Under the pieces are notes generated by a model, which was not told the DNA's origin, made no database searches, and saw only the letters and a list, made by a program, of their open reading frames with translations. A stretch of 64,000 nucleotides of DNA from Cerasicoccus frondis. Lineage in GTDB: Bacteria; Verrucomicrobiota; Verrucomicrobiia; Opitutales; Cerasicoccaceae. The stretch's first letter is position 1. Every line of letters starts with the position of its first letter. Where the stretch lies: contig JAVDPC010000029.1 in the NCBI GenBank assembly GCA_031296915.1, positions 22,412 to 86,411 on the forward strand, read 5' to 3'. This document shows positions 26,615 to 37,339 of this stretch, in pieces. A program made the position numbers and the translations under genes.

Positions 26615-27726
26615 TGAAATCCCTGTGGAAAATTTTATTGGCGCTCGTCGTGATTGCCGCGCTGGCCGCGATTCCGCTGCTTAACTCCCGCACCCAAGTC
26701 AAAGCCAAGGCCGTGCAACGCGGCACCGCACTGGACGCCATTTCGGGCAACGTCAGCGTGCAGGCCGCACTCGACATCGAGCTAAAAAACCGCGAACCCG
26801 GGCTCATCATCGAGTCTGCCTACGACCCAAGCCGGGGCGGCGTGCCCGTAACTGCTGGCCAAGTAGTTTTCCAACAAGACACGCGCGACCTCGATTTCGA
26901 AATCGAAAACCTCAAGCTCGAGCTCGAAACCGTCAAAAAGCGCATTGCCAACGGTTCGCCGCTGGAACCCGACTTACAGACCGCCAAACAGGACCTTGAC
27001 CAAAATCAGGCCCTGGCCGATGGCGGCAATTACCCGCAGTCCGAGTTGGAAAAAGACAAGCGCGCCGTGATCAAGCTCGAGCGCCAAGTCCGCCAGCAAT
27101 ACCTCGACTGGGAGCAATCGGAGAAGTCCCTCGCCCAACAGATCCGCCAACTGGAGGAGCGCCGCAGCGACATGCAAATCCGCTCCCCTATCGACGGCTT
27201 GATGATCGATGCTCAAGTGTTTCCGGGCGACTACGTGGAAGGCCCAACTGTCCTCGCCCGCGTGCTCAGCAACCAGAAGCTCGTGCGCATCAGCATCAGC
27301 GAGGAGGATTACCCCGGCATCCGCCCCGGCCAGTCTGTGTCGCTCAAGCTGCTCGGCGTCGGCAACAAGCTCTTTACTGGCCAGGTATCCCAGTTGCTGC
27401 CGACGTCCAATGCCGAAACCAAGCGCCGCGATATTTTCGTGGAACTCGCCAACGCCGAGGAAGGCGACCTCGTGGACGGCATGACCGGCGAATCTTCGGT
27501 CACCAAAGCCAGCCGCGAGAACGCCTTGATCATTCCGCGTCGTGCTCTGCTCGGCAACGCCGTCTTCGTCGTCAATGCTGACCAAGTCGAAGAGCGCGCC
27601 GTCGAGCTCGGTTTCGTGGGCCTCGTCCAAGCCGAGATCACCGGTGGCCTTAAGGAAGGCGAGCAGGTCGTGACCGAAGACCCACGCGAACTCAAGCATG
27701 GCGATAAAGTTGAAGTGATCGAATAA
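26614..27726 (+). CDS. HlyD/MacA-family periplasmic adaptor subunit
   Basis: A 370-residue adaptor with one N-terminal membrane segment (6-22), a barrel-sandwich start (QRGTALDAISGNVSVQA), a coiled-coil hairpin (about 90-185, LELETVKKRIANG...EKSLAQQIRQLEER), the closing lipoyl half (MQIRSPIDGLMIDAQVFPGDYV) and a beta-barrel domain with GQSVSLKLLG. It links the TolC-type duct to the inner-membrane permease. It overlaps the TolC-family stop and precedes the permease by 6 bases. Confidence 0.92.
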   Translation: MKSLWKILLALVVIAALAAIPLLNSRTQVKAKAVQRGTALDAISGNVSVQAALDIELKNREPGLIIESAYDPSRGGVPVTAGQVVFQQDTRDLDFEIENLKLELETVKKRIANGSPLEPDLQTAKQDLDQNQALADGGNYPQSELEKDKRAVIKLERQVRQQYLDWEQSEKSLAQQIRQLEERRSDMQIRSPIDGLMIDAQVFPGDYVEGPTVLARVLSNQKLVRISISEEDYPGIRPGQSVSLKLLGVGNKLFTGQVSQLLPTSNAETKRRDIFVELANAEEGDLVDGMTGESSVTKASRENALIIPRRALLGNAVFVVNADQVEERAVELGFVGLVQAEITGGLKEGEQVVTEDPRELKHGDKVEVIE

Positions 27727-27732
27727 GCTGCC

Positions 27733-28986
27733 GTGAGCCCAAACTTCGCCATCGCATTCCGCTTCATCGTTTCCCGCAAGCGCTCCATGATCATGAGCCT
27801 CGCGGGCATTGTGTTCGGCGTTGGCTTTTTCATCGTCACCCAGGCCCAGACCAGCGGTTTCGAGAAATTCTACATCGACACCATCATCGGCGCCGACAGC
27901 CCGATCCGTATTGAAGACCGTTTTCAGGACATCGGCCTCGCTATCAACGCGGCCGACAGCGAGGGCAACCGCAGTAATTTCATTACCGAGACAGACCCCA
28001 ACCGCAAATACATTCACGGCATCGAATACCCAAACAAGCTGCGCGAAGCCGTCGTAGCATTTGACGACGTAACCGCCGTCTCCGAGGTGCTGCGCGGTGA
28101 ATCTCGGGCGCTCAGCAAGACCAGTGAGCAAACCGCTCGCGTGCATGGCATCCGCTTAAAAGACCACCTACAGGTGACCGACCTCGAAAGCCAGATGCTG
28201 TGGGGAAGTCTCGACAACTTCGCTTTCAACCCCAGCTCCGTGCTGCTGGGCAAGAAATTCGCCGAGCGCATGCACGTCGAAGTCGGCGACTACATCCTGT
28301 TTGAATACGCGGGCAGCACGCGCCGCTACAAGGTTGCAGGCATCTTTGAGACGGGCATTGAGCAGATCGATAAACAACGCGTTTACATGCACATTGGCGA
28401 GACGCGGGCGCTGCTGAAAAAACCATTTGGCGAGGCGTTTTTCCAGATCGCCGTACGCGACCCGGACAAAGCCATGCAAGTCGCCGCGCGCCTGGAGGAG
28501 GCGTTGCACCACAATGTCATCTCCTGGCAGGAGCGTGAAAAATCCTGGCTCCAAGTGTTCTCCGTGCTACGCATTTCATCAGCAATTACCGTGTCGACGA
28601 TCATCCTGATTTCCGGCCTCGGCATGTTCAATACGCTCGCGATGCTCGTCATGGAAAAGACACGCGAGATCGCCATTTTACGCTCCATCGGTTACACCCG
28701 TACAGACATTTCACGCATCTTCCTTTGGCAAGGTTTTCTCGTCTTGCTGGCGGGCACCTTCTGCGGCTGGATTTTCGGAGCAGGGGTCACCTTTGCCATC
28801 TCGAAATTGCCGATCCGCATTCGTGGCATTTTCACGGCGGATTCGTTCATCGTGAATTGGGACCTCAACCACTACATCATGGCTGCCATCGTGGCGGCGT
28901 TCACCGTCATGATCGCAAGCTACATTCCCGCGCGGCGCGCGGCGGGCCTGGAACCTGGCAGCATCATCCGCGGCGCCAGCATGTAA
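27733..28986 (+). CDS. ABC transporter permease, MacB/LolC-like (FtsX family)
   Basis: This 417-residue permease starts at a GTG. It has one membrane segment near the N-terminus (about 18-37), a large periplasmic domain (about 40-270) and three C-terminal membrane segments (around 285-310, 330-360 and 375-395). The cytoplasmic loop VMEKTREIAILRSIGYTRTDI is the coupling motif of FtsX-fold permeases. With the TolC-type, HlyD-type and ATPase genes it makes a MacAB-TolC-like exporter; the cargo could be lipid, peptide or drug. Confidence 0.93.
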   Translation: MSPNFAIAFRFIVSRKRSMIMSLAGIVFGVGFFIVTQAQTSGFEKFYIDTIIGADSPIRIEDRFQDIGLAINAADSEGNRSNFITETDPNRKYIHGIEYPNKLREAVVAFDDVTAVSEVLRGESRALSKTSEQTARVHGIRLKDHLQVTDLESQMLWGSLDNFAFNPSSVLLGKKFAERMHVEVGDYILFEYAGSTRRYKVAGIFETGIEQIDKQRVYMHIGETRALLKKPFGEAFFQIAVRDPDKAMQVAARLEEALHHNVISWQEREKSWLQVFSVLRISSAITVSTIILISGLGMFNTLAMLVMEKTREIAILRSIGYTRTDISRIFLWQGFLVLLAGTFCGWIFGAGVTFAISKLPIRIRGIFTADSFIVNWDLNHYIMAAIVAAFTVMIASYIPARRAAGLEPGSIIRGASM

Positions 28987-29004
28987 TTAAAAATCACAAT
29001 AACT

Positions 29005-29424
29005 ATGAGCTGTATTTTCTGCGACATCTTATCTGGTAAATTACCCGCGTATATGATCTACCGCGACGATTATGTGGCTGCGTTCATGGATATCCAACCC
29101 GTAAACCCTGGCCACACATTAGTCATTCCGGTGCAACATGCAGTTGGGCTCAGCGACCTACCCGTGGAAGATGGCGGAAAAATCTTTGCCCTTGGTCAAC
29201 GAATCGGAAATGCCCTGAAAAAGTCTGGCCTGAAATGCGAGGGAGTGAATCTGTTTCTAGCCGATGGCGAAGCTGCAATGCAGGAAGTTTTTCACCTACA
29301 CCTCCATGTCTTCCCGCGCTTTAAAGGTGATGGCTTTGGCCTGACCTTTGCAGATTCATACTTTACCAAACCGCATTATTCGGAACTAGCCGCGCCCGCA
29401 GAGCAGATTAAAAAGTTTCTATAG
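29005..29424 (+). CDS. HIT-family protein (histidine triad nucleotide hydrolase)
   Basis: A 139-residue protein with the HIT fold: FCDILSGKLPA at the start (with the CxxC-like CIFC of the HinT/Fhit-like subgroup) and the histidine triad HLHLHVFPR in the active site. Such enzymes hydrolyse nucleotide-phosphoramidates or dinucleotides. It is placed 18 bases after the permease and 6 before the ATPase of the exporter, so it interrupts the transporter genes and should be cotranscribed. A functional link to export is not evident from the sequence. Confidence 0.92.
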   Translation: MSCIFCDILSGKLPAYMIYRDDYVAAFMDIQPVNPGHTLVIPVQHAVGLSDLPVEDGGKIFALGQRIGNALKKSGLKCEGVNLFLADGEAAMQEVFHLHLHVFPRFKGDGFGLTFADSYFTKPHYSELAAPAEQIKKFL

Positions 29425-29430
29425 CAGTTC

Positions 29431-30132
29431 ATGCCTGAAGCAACGCCAGCAAACGTCGAACCCGTGCTCCGCGCCGAGGACCTGCACCGCTTCCTCGGAC
29501 AGGACGAATCCCGCGTACACGTGCTCCGGGGCGTGAACCTGGAACTCAAGGCGGCGACGACTTATTCCGTCGTGGGTCAGTCAGGCTGCGGCAAGAGCAC
29601 GATGCTCTACTTGCTCGGGCTGCTGGATCGCCAGGACAAGGGCAAGATCTGGATTCGCGACGAACTGATGTCCGACGCCTCCGACGCCGAACGCACCGCC
29701 GCGCGCAGCCGCCACATCGGCTTCGTTTTCCAGTTTCACTTTTTGCTGCCAGAGTTCAGCGCTGCAGAAAACGTCATGCTGCCAATGCGCAAGCTGGGCG
29801 TTCGCTCCAACGATGAAATGCGCGCCCGCGCCGAGCACCTGCTCGGTCTGGTTGGGCTTCAGGAAAAGGTTGATCGCCTCGCCACCCACCTTTCTGGCGG
29901 CGAACAGCAGCGTGTGGCGATCGCGCGTTCGCTGGCAAACGACCCTGCCCTACTCCTCGCCGATGAGCCAACCGGCAACCTCGATGTGAAGAACTCAGAC
30001 ATGGTTTTCAACCTCCTGCAAAGCCTGAGTAAGGAGACCGGCCAAGCAATCCTCATGGTCACCCACAACGCCGAGCTGGCGACCAAAACCGATGCCTGCC
30101 TGCGCATGCAGGACGGTCGGTTTATTCATTAA
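29431..30132 (+). CDS. ABC transporter ATP-binding protein, LolD/MacB type
   Basis: A 233-residue ATPase with Walker A GQSGCGKST, Q-loop FVFQFHFLLPEFSA, signature LSGGEQQRVAIARSLA, Walker B LLLADEPTGNLD and the H-loop histidine in VTHNAEL. It energises the FtsX-type permease two genes upstream. It is the last gene of the exporter operon and its stop lies one base from the stop of the convergent lipoprotein gene. Confidence 0.95.
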   Translation: MPEATPANVEPVLRAEDLHRFLGQDESRVHVLRGVNLELKAATTYSVVGQSGCGKSTMLYLLGLLDRQDKGKIWIRDELMSDASDAERTAARSRHIGFVFQFHFLLPEFSAAENVMLPMRKLGVRSNDEMRARAEHLLGLVGLQEKVDRLATHLSGGEQQRVAIARSLANDPALLLADEPTGNLDVKNSDMVFNLLQSLSKETGQAILMVTHNAELATKTDACLRMQDGRFIH

Positions 30133-30133
30133 A

Positions 30134-30808
30134 CTATTTCCCTGCAGGCGGATCGAGATTAATTGAGCGGGCCAGCTTAATCGAATCGTCTCGGCCTTTT
30201 TCAAAGGACATCGGATCAGCGATGCTATAGATGGAGTAAATTTCGCGTAAATCACCCAAGCGATCAACGCACGACACCGGCAAATAAACCGTTGGGCTAA
30301 TGTCCATGTTGCAGGAGAATACAGAGACTGGTATCTCACCTTCTGTATCTACATAGGTTTGCACATCCTTGAAATTCTCCCCATGGACAGAGACCGAGCT
30401 CACCATATTTTGCAGAAGCGCTATTTTATCTTCACGATTCATGAGGCTGAAACTATTCGGCATCGCCTGAAAATGCATATCCGAAATACGTCGATAGCCT
30501 GGGCGCGCAGAAAAGCTCAGTGGCGTCAGCACAAGCACCTCGTAGTCTGAAAACAGGATAATTTTATAGGGTGCGTAACCACCGCCATAAAAATTATCTG
30601 TAATCTGATCAGCCGCGTTAATCAAATCAGTACGCGCAACAACCCCTTCCTGATACACTTTGTAACCTGTCGGCACTTCGAAGGAAAACCCTTCCAAACC
30701 AACACCTTCGCCGATAACGGTGTTGCCTTGAACATGGTAATTATCCTCGGTGCTCTCACAGCCAATCAGCGCAAATCCCAAGGCGACAAGGAGTAAAATA
30801 TTTTTCAT
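30134..30808 (-). CDS. lipoprotein of unknown function
   Basis: This 224-residue protein has a lipoprotein signal: MKNILLLVALGFALIGCEST, with the lipobox ending at Cys17. The rest is soluble, with no recognised motif, but with regular strand-like segments (KVYQEGVVARTDLIN, YKIILFSDYEVLVLTPLSFS). It converges with the ABC ATPase gene, with only a single base between the stops, and is divergent from the nitroreductase gene. Confidence 0.75.
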   Translation of the reverse strand: MKNILLLVALGFALIGCESTEDNYHVQGNTVIGEGVGLEGFSFEVPTGYKVYQEGVVARTDLINAADQITDNFYGGGYAPYKIILFSDYEVLVLTPLSFSARPGYRRISDMHFQAMPNSFSLMNREDKIALLQNMVSSVSVHGENFKDVQTYVDTEGEIPVSVFSCNMDISPTVYLPVSCVDRLGDLREIYSIYSIADPMSFEKGRDDSIKLARSINLDPPAGK

Positions 30809-30959
30809 ACGGGATATGATCGAATGATATTATCACCGTTTGCCAACGTAAATCTGCAAAGTATTTTGGGTGACGGCTGGCACCTCTAGCACAGCCTTCC
30901 AGCCAAAAAAGTTCTCCTGGCGCTGGACGCATGGCCCTCGCGGTGACACGTTGACTCGT

Positions 30960-31595
30960 ATGCAAACCGAATCCCAAACCCTCGACGCCATCATTCAGCG
31001 GCGACGCACTTTAAAAATGCTGACCGACGAGCCGCTGCCCGCCATCAACCAACGAGCGGTGATCAACGAGATAATCCAAGCTGGCGCTTGGGCGCCATTC
31101 CACCGCCCCTGCGCAAGCGAACATCGTGGACAGCTGGATTCAATCGTTCCCTGGCGCGCCTATGCACTGGACGCCACGGCATGCCGTCATTTGCGGGAAA
31201 AGCTCATCAGCGTGGGCGATAGCAGCAAGATTATCCAAATGCTGGCCGCAGCCGAAGCGTTAATTCAAGTAACCTGGCTACCCAACCGCCCCAAAGCGGA
31301 GACTGACGCGCTGTTCGAGCCCACCTTGGAAAACATGGAACACCTTGCCGCCGCCTCATCAGCCGTGCAAAACATGCTACTCGCCGCCACCGCCAGATGT
31401 TTTGAGAACTACTGGAGCAGCGGCGGGGCCCTCCGCGAGTCTCAAGTCTTTACCTGGTTGGGCATACCGGAAAACGAAATTTTGCTCGGCTCGATCTTCC
31501 TCTTTCCCGCCGATGCCGCAGGCGCTGAAGCCGCTCCGGGAAAATTGCGCGATAAACGAGGTCCAGTGGAAAGCTGGGCCAAATGGGCTCTCTAG
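30960..31595 (+). CDS. nitroreductase-family protein
   Basis: A 211-residue protein of the FMN-dependent nitroreductase fold: the opening IIQRRRTLKMLTDEPLP matches the RRSxRxF phosphate-binding start, AGAWAPFHRPC follows, and later MEHLAAASSAVQNMLLAATARC and LGIPENEILLGSIFLFPAD fit the family. The natural substrate is unknown. The ATG at 30960 is preferred to an earlier one at 30870. Its last codons, and the TAG stop, lie inside the left end of the inverted-repeat element that begins at 31592. Confidence 0.82.
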   Translation: MQTESQTLDAIIQRRRTLKMLTDEPLPAINQRAVINEIIQAGAWAPFHRPCASEHRGQLDSIVPWRAYALDATACRHLREKLISVGDSSKIIQMLAAAEALIQVTWLPNRPKAETDALFEPTLENMEHLAAASSAVQNMLLAATARCFENYWSSGGALRESQVFTWLGIPENEILLGSIFLFPADAAGAEAAPGKLRDKRGPVESWAKWAL

Positions 31596-31865
31596 AGCAC
31601 TTTTCATCTAGATTGGCCGAGTCAGGTGGGTTAGAGATTGGATGCAGCGCAAGGCGGCTTTGATTGAGCGGGCTGGAAGCCCGTGATTGAAATGCCAACG
31701 CCGCGAACTTCCAATCTGGCCCCAAGTCCTAAACCGAGTGCTTTTCCGCGCCAGCGTTGTTGGCTTTTCGCTCACAGGCTTCCAGCCTGCGACGCTCAAG
31801 CCGCCTTGCTGAACACGAAAAATCACTGCGGCCTGATCGGCCAATCTAGATGAAAAGTGCTCTAG
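31592..31865. repeat. 274-bp element with perfect 29-bp terminal inverted repeats (MITE-like or long hairpin)
   Basis: The left end 31592-31620 begins CTAGAGCACTTTTCATCTAG, and 31837-31865 is its exact reverse complement. Further in, GCAAGGCGGCTT, with AGCGGGCTGGAAGCCCGT, pairs imperfectly with a matching segment near 31765-31810. There is no open reading frame of note. The left end contains the TAG stop of the nitroreductase gene and the right end the stop of the MFS gene on the other strand. It lies between convergent genes and could also stop transcription in both directions. Confidence 0.85.
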
Positions 31866-33112
31866 GCAGCGTCTAACTCCAAACGATGCGTTTCCGGCAA
31901 AAAGCAAATGGCGACCGTTGACACCGCAGCAAGCCCCATCAGGTAGAAGGTTGGCTCCAGCGGGTTGCCGGATTCGCCGATGAGCCAAGTGGCGACCATG
32001 GGCGTCGTTCCACCAAAAATCGCCATGGTCAGGTTATAGGCCATCGATACCGAGCTACAACGGAATGTCGCCTTCGTGTTCTCCACCATTACGGCCGTGC
32101 TTGCTCCCAGTGTGGCGCCGATCAGCAACGCAAACCCCAACTGGCCCAGAAAAACATAGAGTTGAGTCGTATGCTGGATCAGCAGAAATAAGGGATAGGA
32201 AAACAGCAGACAGCCCAGCGAAGAAAAAAGCAGCACTGGCTTACGGCCAACCCGATCACTGATCCACCCCCAGCCAATCGAGAAAATCACGAGGGCCAGC
32301 ATCGCCAGGGAATTTATTTTCAGGCTCACGCCCTCAGGCATGCCCAGTTCCTCATGCGTGTAGGTGGTGATGTAAATGAACATCATGTAGAAGCCTGCGC
32401 TGCCCAGCAGAAACATTCCCATGATCTTCAACATGACGCGCCAGTCTGTCTTGATCGCCATCCAGGTGGGAGGACGCCCAGTATGACTCTCCGGCTCATT
32501 GCCGGTTAAGTTTCGACGAAAATACAGACAAACCGCCATGACGCTGATCCCGCCAAGAAATGGTAGGCGCCACCCCCAGCTTGCGAGTTGTTCTGGCGTG
32601 AGCGCATCATTGATCAATGCGCCAACATACGAACCACCCAGCATTCCCAGAACACCGCCAACAAACGCCCACACCCCGATCGCTCCCCGTCTGCCCGGCG
32701 GCGCATTCTCCACGAGGTAAATAATCGAGCCAGTGAACTCTCCGCCCACCGAAAACCCCTGCAACATACGCAGCAACGTCAACAAAACAGGCGCGGCCAG
32801 CCCGATAGCCTGATAATTCGGTAAAACGCCAAGGGCAAAAGTAGAGAGCCCCATGAGAATCACCGACCAACGCAGGACGACTTCGCGGCCTTTGCGATCC
32901 CCCAAAGAGCCGAAAAACACTGCCCCCAACGGACGAGCCATAAAGCCGGAAGCAAAAACCCCAAAAGCAGCCAACAAAGAAAGCGTTTTGTCTTCAATCG
33001 GGAAAAACTGCTGGCCGATCGTCGAAGCAAAAAATCCATAAGCCGCGAAATCAAACCACTCCAACACATTCCCGATTGCGCCGGCAATAAACTGTTTACG
33101 ATCTTTCAACAT
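31862..33112 (-). CDS. MFS transporter, metabolite:H+ symporter (MHS) type
   Basis: A 416-residue inner-membrane carrier with 12 predicted membrane segments. The start AGAIGNVLEWFDFAAYGFFA, the loop-2 motif GSLGDRKGREVVL, and LRMLQGFSVGGEFTGSI match the MHS group (ProP, KgtP, CitA-like), which import organic acids or osmolytes with protons. The substrate cannot be told. The stop codon lies inside the right end of the 274-bp element; the gene is divergent from the ammonium transporter-kinase gene. Confidence 0.92.
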   Translation of the reverse strand: MLKDRKQFIAGAIGNVLEWFDFAAYGFFASTIGQQFFPIEDKTLSLLAAFGVFASGFMARPLGAVFFGSLGDRKGREVVLRWSVILMGLSTFALGVLPNYQAIGLAAPVLLTLLRMLQGFSVGGEFTGSIIYLVENAPPGRRGAIGVWAFVGGVLGMLGGSYVGALINDALTPEQLASWGWRLPFLGGISVMAVCLYFRRNLTGNEPESHTGRPPTWMAIKTDWRVMLKIMGMFLLGSAGFYMMFIYITTYTHEELGMPEGVSLKINSLAMLALVIFSIGWGWISDRVGRKPVLLFSSLGCLLFSYPLFLLIQHTTQLYVFLGQLGFALLIGATLGASTAVMVENTKATFRCSSVSMAYNLTMAIFGGTTPMVATWLIGESGNPLEPTFYLMGLAAVSTVAICFLPETHRLELDAA

Positions 33113-33195
33113 CGCTCACGAAAACACAGTGCCCCTCACTCAATGAGACTCGAATGAATTGGCAAGCCAACAACCTACCCTCCTTCGCTTAGCGC

Positions 33196-33225
33196 TTGAA
33201 CCGAAAGGATTGGCCAGAGTATAAT
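33196..33225 (+). promoter_or_regulatory. candidate sigma-70 promoter
   Basis: TTGAAC, 18 bases, then a perfect TATAAT (33220-33225). It points toward the transporter-kinase gene 190 bases downstream, or could drive a small leader RNA. Confidence 0.5.
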
Positions 33226-33372
33226 TTAATCAGAAAAAACGTCCTGCTTCAGTCACTAGACTATTCCCAATCACACAAACAGCGCCATGAGTTCACCCAC
33301 ACTGGTGTTAAAAATTTGTAAAATCCATACATCACGCAATATGTAGGGGTTTTCACTTAAAAGCAAAATACT

Positions 33373-33388
33373 TGGCTCGATAATTGCA
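33373..33388 (+). promoter_or_regulatory. candidate sigma-54 (RpoN) promoter
   Basis: The sequence TTGGCTCGATAATTGCA fits the -24/-12 consensus TTGGCACG-N4-TTGCA with one mismatch. GG (33374-33375) and GC (33386-33387) are exactly 10 bases apart. Transcription would start near 33399, which lies after a possible ATG at 33391 and so supports the ATG at 33415. RpoN control suits an ammonium transporter. Confidence 0.72.
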
Positions 33389-33414
33389 CGATGCGTCATG
33401 CTTATAACCTAGCT

Positions 33415-35573
<2,159 letters not shown>

Positions 35574-35577
<4 letters not shown>

Positions 35578-35966
35578 ACCCGCCCTATATTTTGGTCGTG
35601 GAGGACAACCCAACCCTCTGCGATATGATCCGGCGTAGGCTGGAACGCCGGGGCTACACTGCGGCTTGCGCCAAAGACGGCCAAGCAGGTCTGGAAACTG
35701 CGATCGCGACCAAACCAGACCTCATCCTTCTCGATATGAGCCTGCCAATCATGGATGGTTGGACTGTGGCCAAGGCATTGCGTAAAAACAAAGCAACCCG
35801 CGATATCCCCACCATCGCAATCACGGCGCACGCCATGCGCGGTGACCGCGAGCGCGCTCTCGGAGCTGGTTGCCATGAGTTTGAAACCAAGCCAATTGAT
35901 TTCGACCAGCTACAGACTAAAATAAATATGTTCCTGCCCCAACCAAACGACGAAATCTCAGAGTAG
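35574..35966 (+). CDS. single-domain response regulator (CheY-like)
   Basis: A 130-residue receiver domain and nothing else. Visible sites are the acidic pair in VVEDN, the phosphoacceptor Asp in [14 protein letters not shown], the conserved Thr/Ser region IAITAHAM and Lys in ETKPIDF. The start overlaps the end of the Amt-kinase gene by 4 bases, so this is its cognate partner. With no output domain, it would act by protein binding or pass phosphate on. Confidence 0.94.
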
Positions 35967-36031
35967 CTTTCAAAAAAAGCGCGCATAGCCGAAGCCACAC
36001 GCGCCCTGATTCCTAATACTCTTCAGTAAAT

Positions 36032-36817
36032 TCAAACTTCCTTTTTCTCCAGCGGATAGAACTTCACCCAGTCGATCTCATATGTCGCAGTTTCCGACGG
36101 TGGGCCTTCAATCCAGTTTTTCATGGTCCAGGAATTAAAGAAGAACTCGTAGTTTTCATCGACCCAGGCGTCTTCAGTATAGCGCCATGTGTGGATGATC
36201 TTTCCGTCGACATGCCAGTCGACTCGATCAGGCAAAATATCAAAACCCCACTCATGAAAGTCATCAGATGGGTTGAAATCGACTTCCTGATAATGAGCGT
36301 AGAAATTGTTGCGTCCCTTCAAATGAATCGCCAAGTGCACCTCCGCACGATCCTCATGATGCTTCGAGGTTAGGAACTCTATGTCCACCTCGCTCATGCC
36401 CCCCTGACCATTGGTCTCAGGTCGAGATTTGTCATCCCAATCCTTCGTAAAAATGCTGTTGAGCACCCCCGGAACTGCCGAAGGCTTAACCCGCGCCACC
36501 CAACGCCCATAACCAAATTCTCCCTTCGTCTGCATCGACCCACCCTCGCCTGGCAGCTTGGGCAGCACCGTTTGCACCATCATCCCTTCGCCATCAGTTT
36601 GACAACGGGACTTGGCCATTTGGGTCTTGTTCTGCTTCCAGGTCGCCACTCGCCAAGCTTCCTGTGACTGTTCCCACCCAGGATCAAAATTGTCAACGAA
36701 CGCTGGTTCTTTGGAAAAAGAATACTCAGTTTCGGCGACCAAAGTGGCTGTGAACGCGACAGCAAGTGCCGCCGATGAAGCAAGGTAACGAGTCAAAAAG
36801 GGGGATATCATACGCAT
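36032..36817 (-). CDS. GH16 family glycoside hydrolase, beta-glucanase-like
   Basis: A 261-residue secreted enzyme with a signal peptide (LASSAALAVAFTATLVAET). The catalytic motif EVDIE (Glu143, Asp145, Glu147: nucleophile, assistant, acid/base) is in the form EXDXE usual for 1,3-1,4-beta-glucanases (lichenase) rather than for agarases (ExDxxE). It is flanked by GYGRWVARVKPSAVPGVLNSIF, with HEWGFDILPDRVDWHVDGKIIHT as the second half of the beta-jellyroll. It hydrolyses internal beta-glucan bonds outside the cytoplasm. Linkage specificity is inferred. It is a single gene. Confidence 0.88.
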   Translation of the reverse strand: MRMISPFLTRYLASSAALAVAFTATLVAETEYSFSKEPAFVDNFDPGWEQSQEAWRVATWKQNKTQMAKSRCQTDGEGMMVQTVLPKLPGEGGSMQTKGEFGYGRWVARVKPSAVPGVLNSIFTKDWDDKSRPETNGQGGMSEVDIEFLTSKHHEDRAEVHLAIHLKGRNNFYAHYQEVDFNPSDDFHEWGFDILPDRVDWHVDGKIIHTWRYTEDAWVDENYEFFFNSWTMKNWIEGPPSETATYEIDWVKFYPLEKKEV

Positions 36818-37339
36818 GATTAAAGGATAACACGTGTCTTAATGCAATCAAATTCATCTAAATCATCCGATTGACCACAAGTTGCCAACCCTCCGACTTG
36901 CTGAATCCTAAGCCAGAAGATTCATTATCAAAGCAATCAGACCGGGCGATCCATTCACCCAAGCACACTTCACGCTTACGTAACTGAGTCCGCTTGAGTC
37001 GTTCGTCTGGCGCACATTCTCCTCGATAATTCTTCACGTCTTCGCGTGAGTTCACTTAGTGTAAGCGGCTCTGGCCAAATTCAGGGCCCTCAAAAGCTTT
37101 AATTTGAAAACACTACCTGGAGTTTCCAGCTACGTTCACCAAACACGCTGAGGGCCAATTGATAAAAAAATCCACCGGCAAAGCAGATTTAACGTGATTT
37201 TTGCCGGAAACCGGTCAAATAAGGTGTTTTTTCAGTTAAAAATAGTCATTGCGCCATCTGCAATGGCTGGCCTAATCTTTGGCGCTTATCAATCCCCTGG
37301 ACCACCGCGCGTAACCAACCGCGCAGAAACCAATTGCTT
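36818..37339. other. intergenic region of about 520 bases before accB
   Basis: There is no convincing gene. A minus-strand frame at 36858-37055 (GTG start, 65 codons) matches nothing I recognise. Possible folds are GGCCCTCA (37085-37092) with TGAGGGCC (37149-37156), and CCGGCAAA (37175-37182) with TTTGCCGG (37200-37207), the latter in an AT-rich area. It may carry the accB leader and promoter or an unknown small RNA. Confidence 0.5.

Larger units (their letters stand above)
33113..33414. other. divergent intergenic region with two candidate promoters
   Basis: About 300 bases between the MFS carrier and the ammonium transporter-kinase gene. It holds a sigma-70-type promoter (33196-33225) and a sigma-54-type promoter (33373-33388), both reading toward the latter. 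It is AT-rich near the second promoter. I see no open reading frame, RNA gene or clear activator palindrome. Confidence 0.6.

Noticed and set aside
26974-28146. A 390-codon open frame opposite the adaptor and permease genes
   Set aside because: It spans two confirmed genes on the other strand and resembles no protein family; it is a codon-bias shadow.
36858-37055. A 65-codon minus-strand frame in the gap before accB
   Set aside because: GTG start, no recognisable motif and no promoter seen; not strong enough for a gene call.
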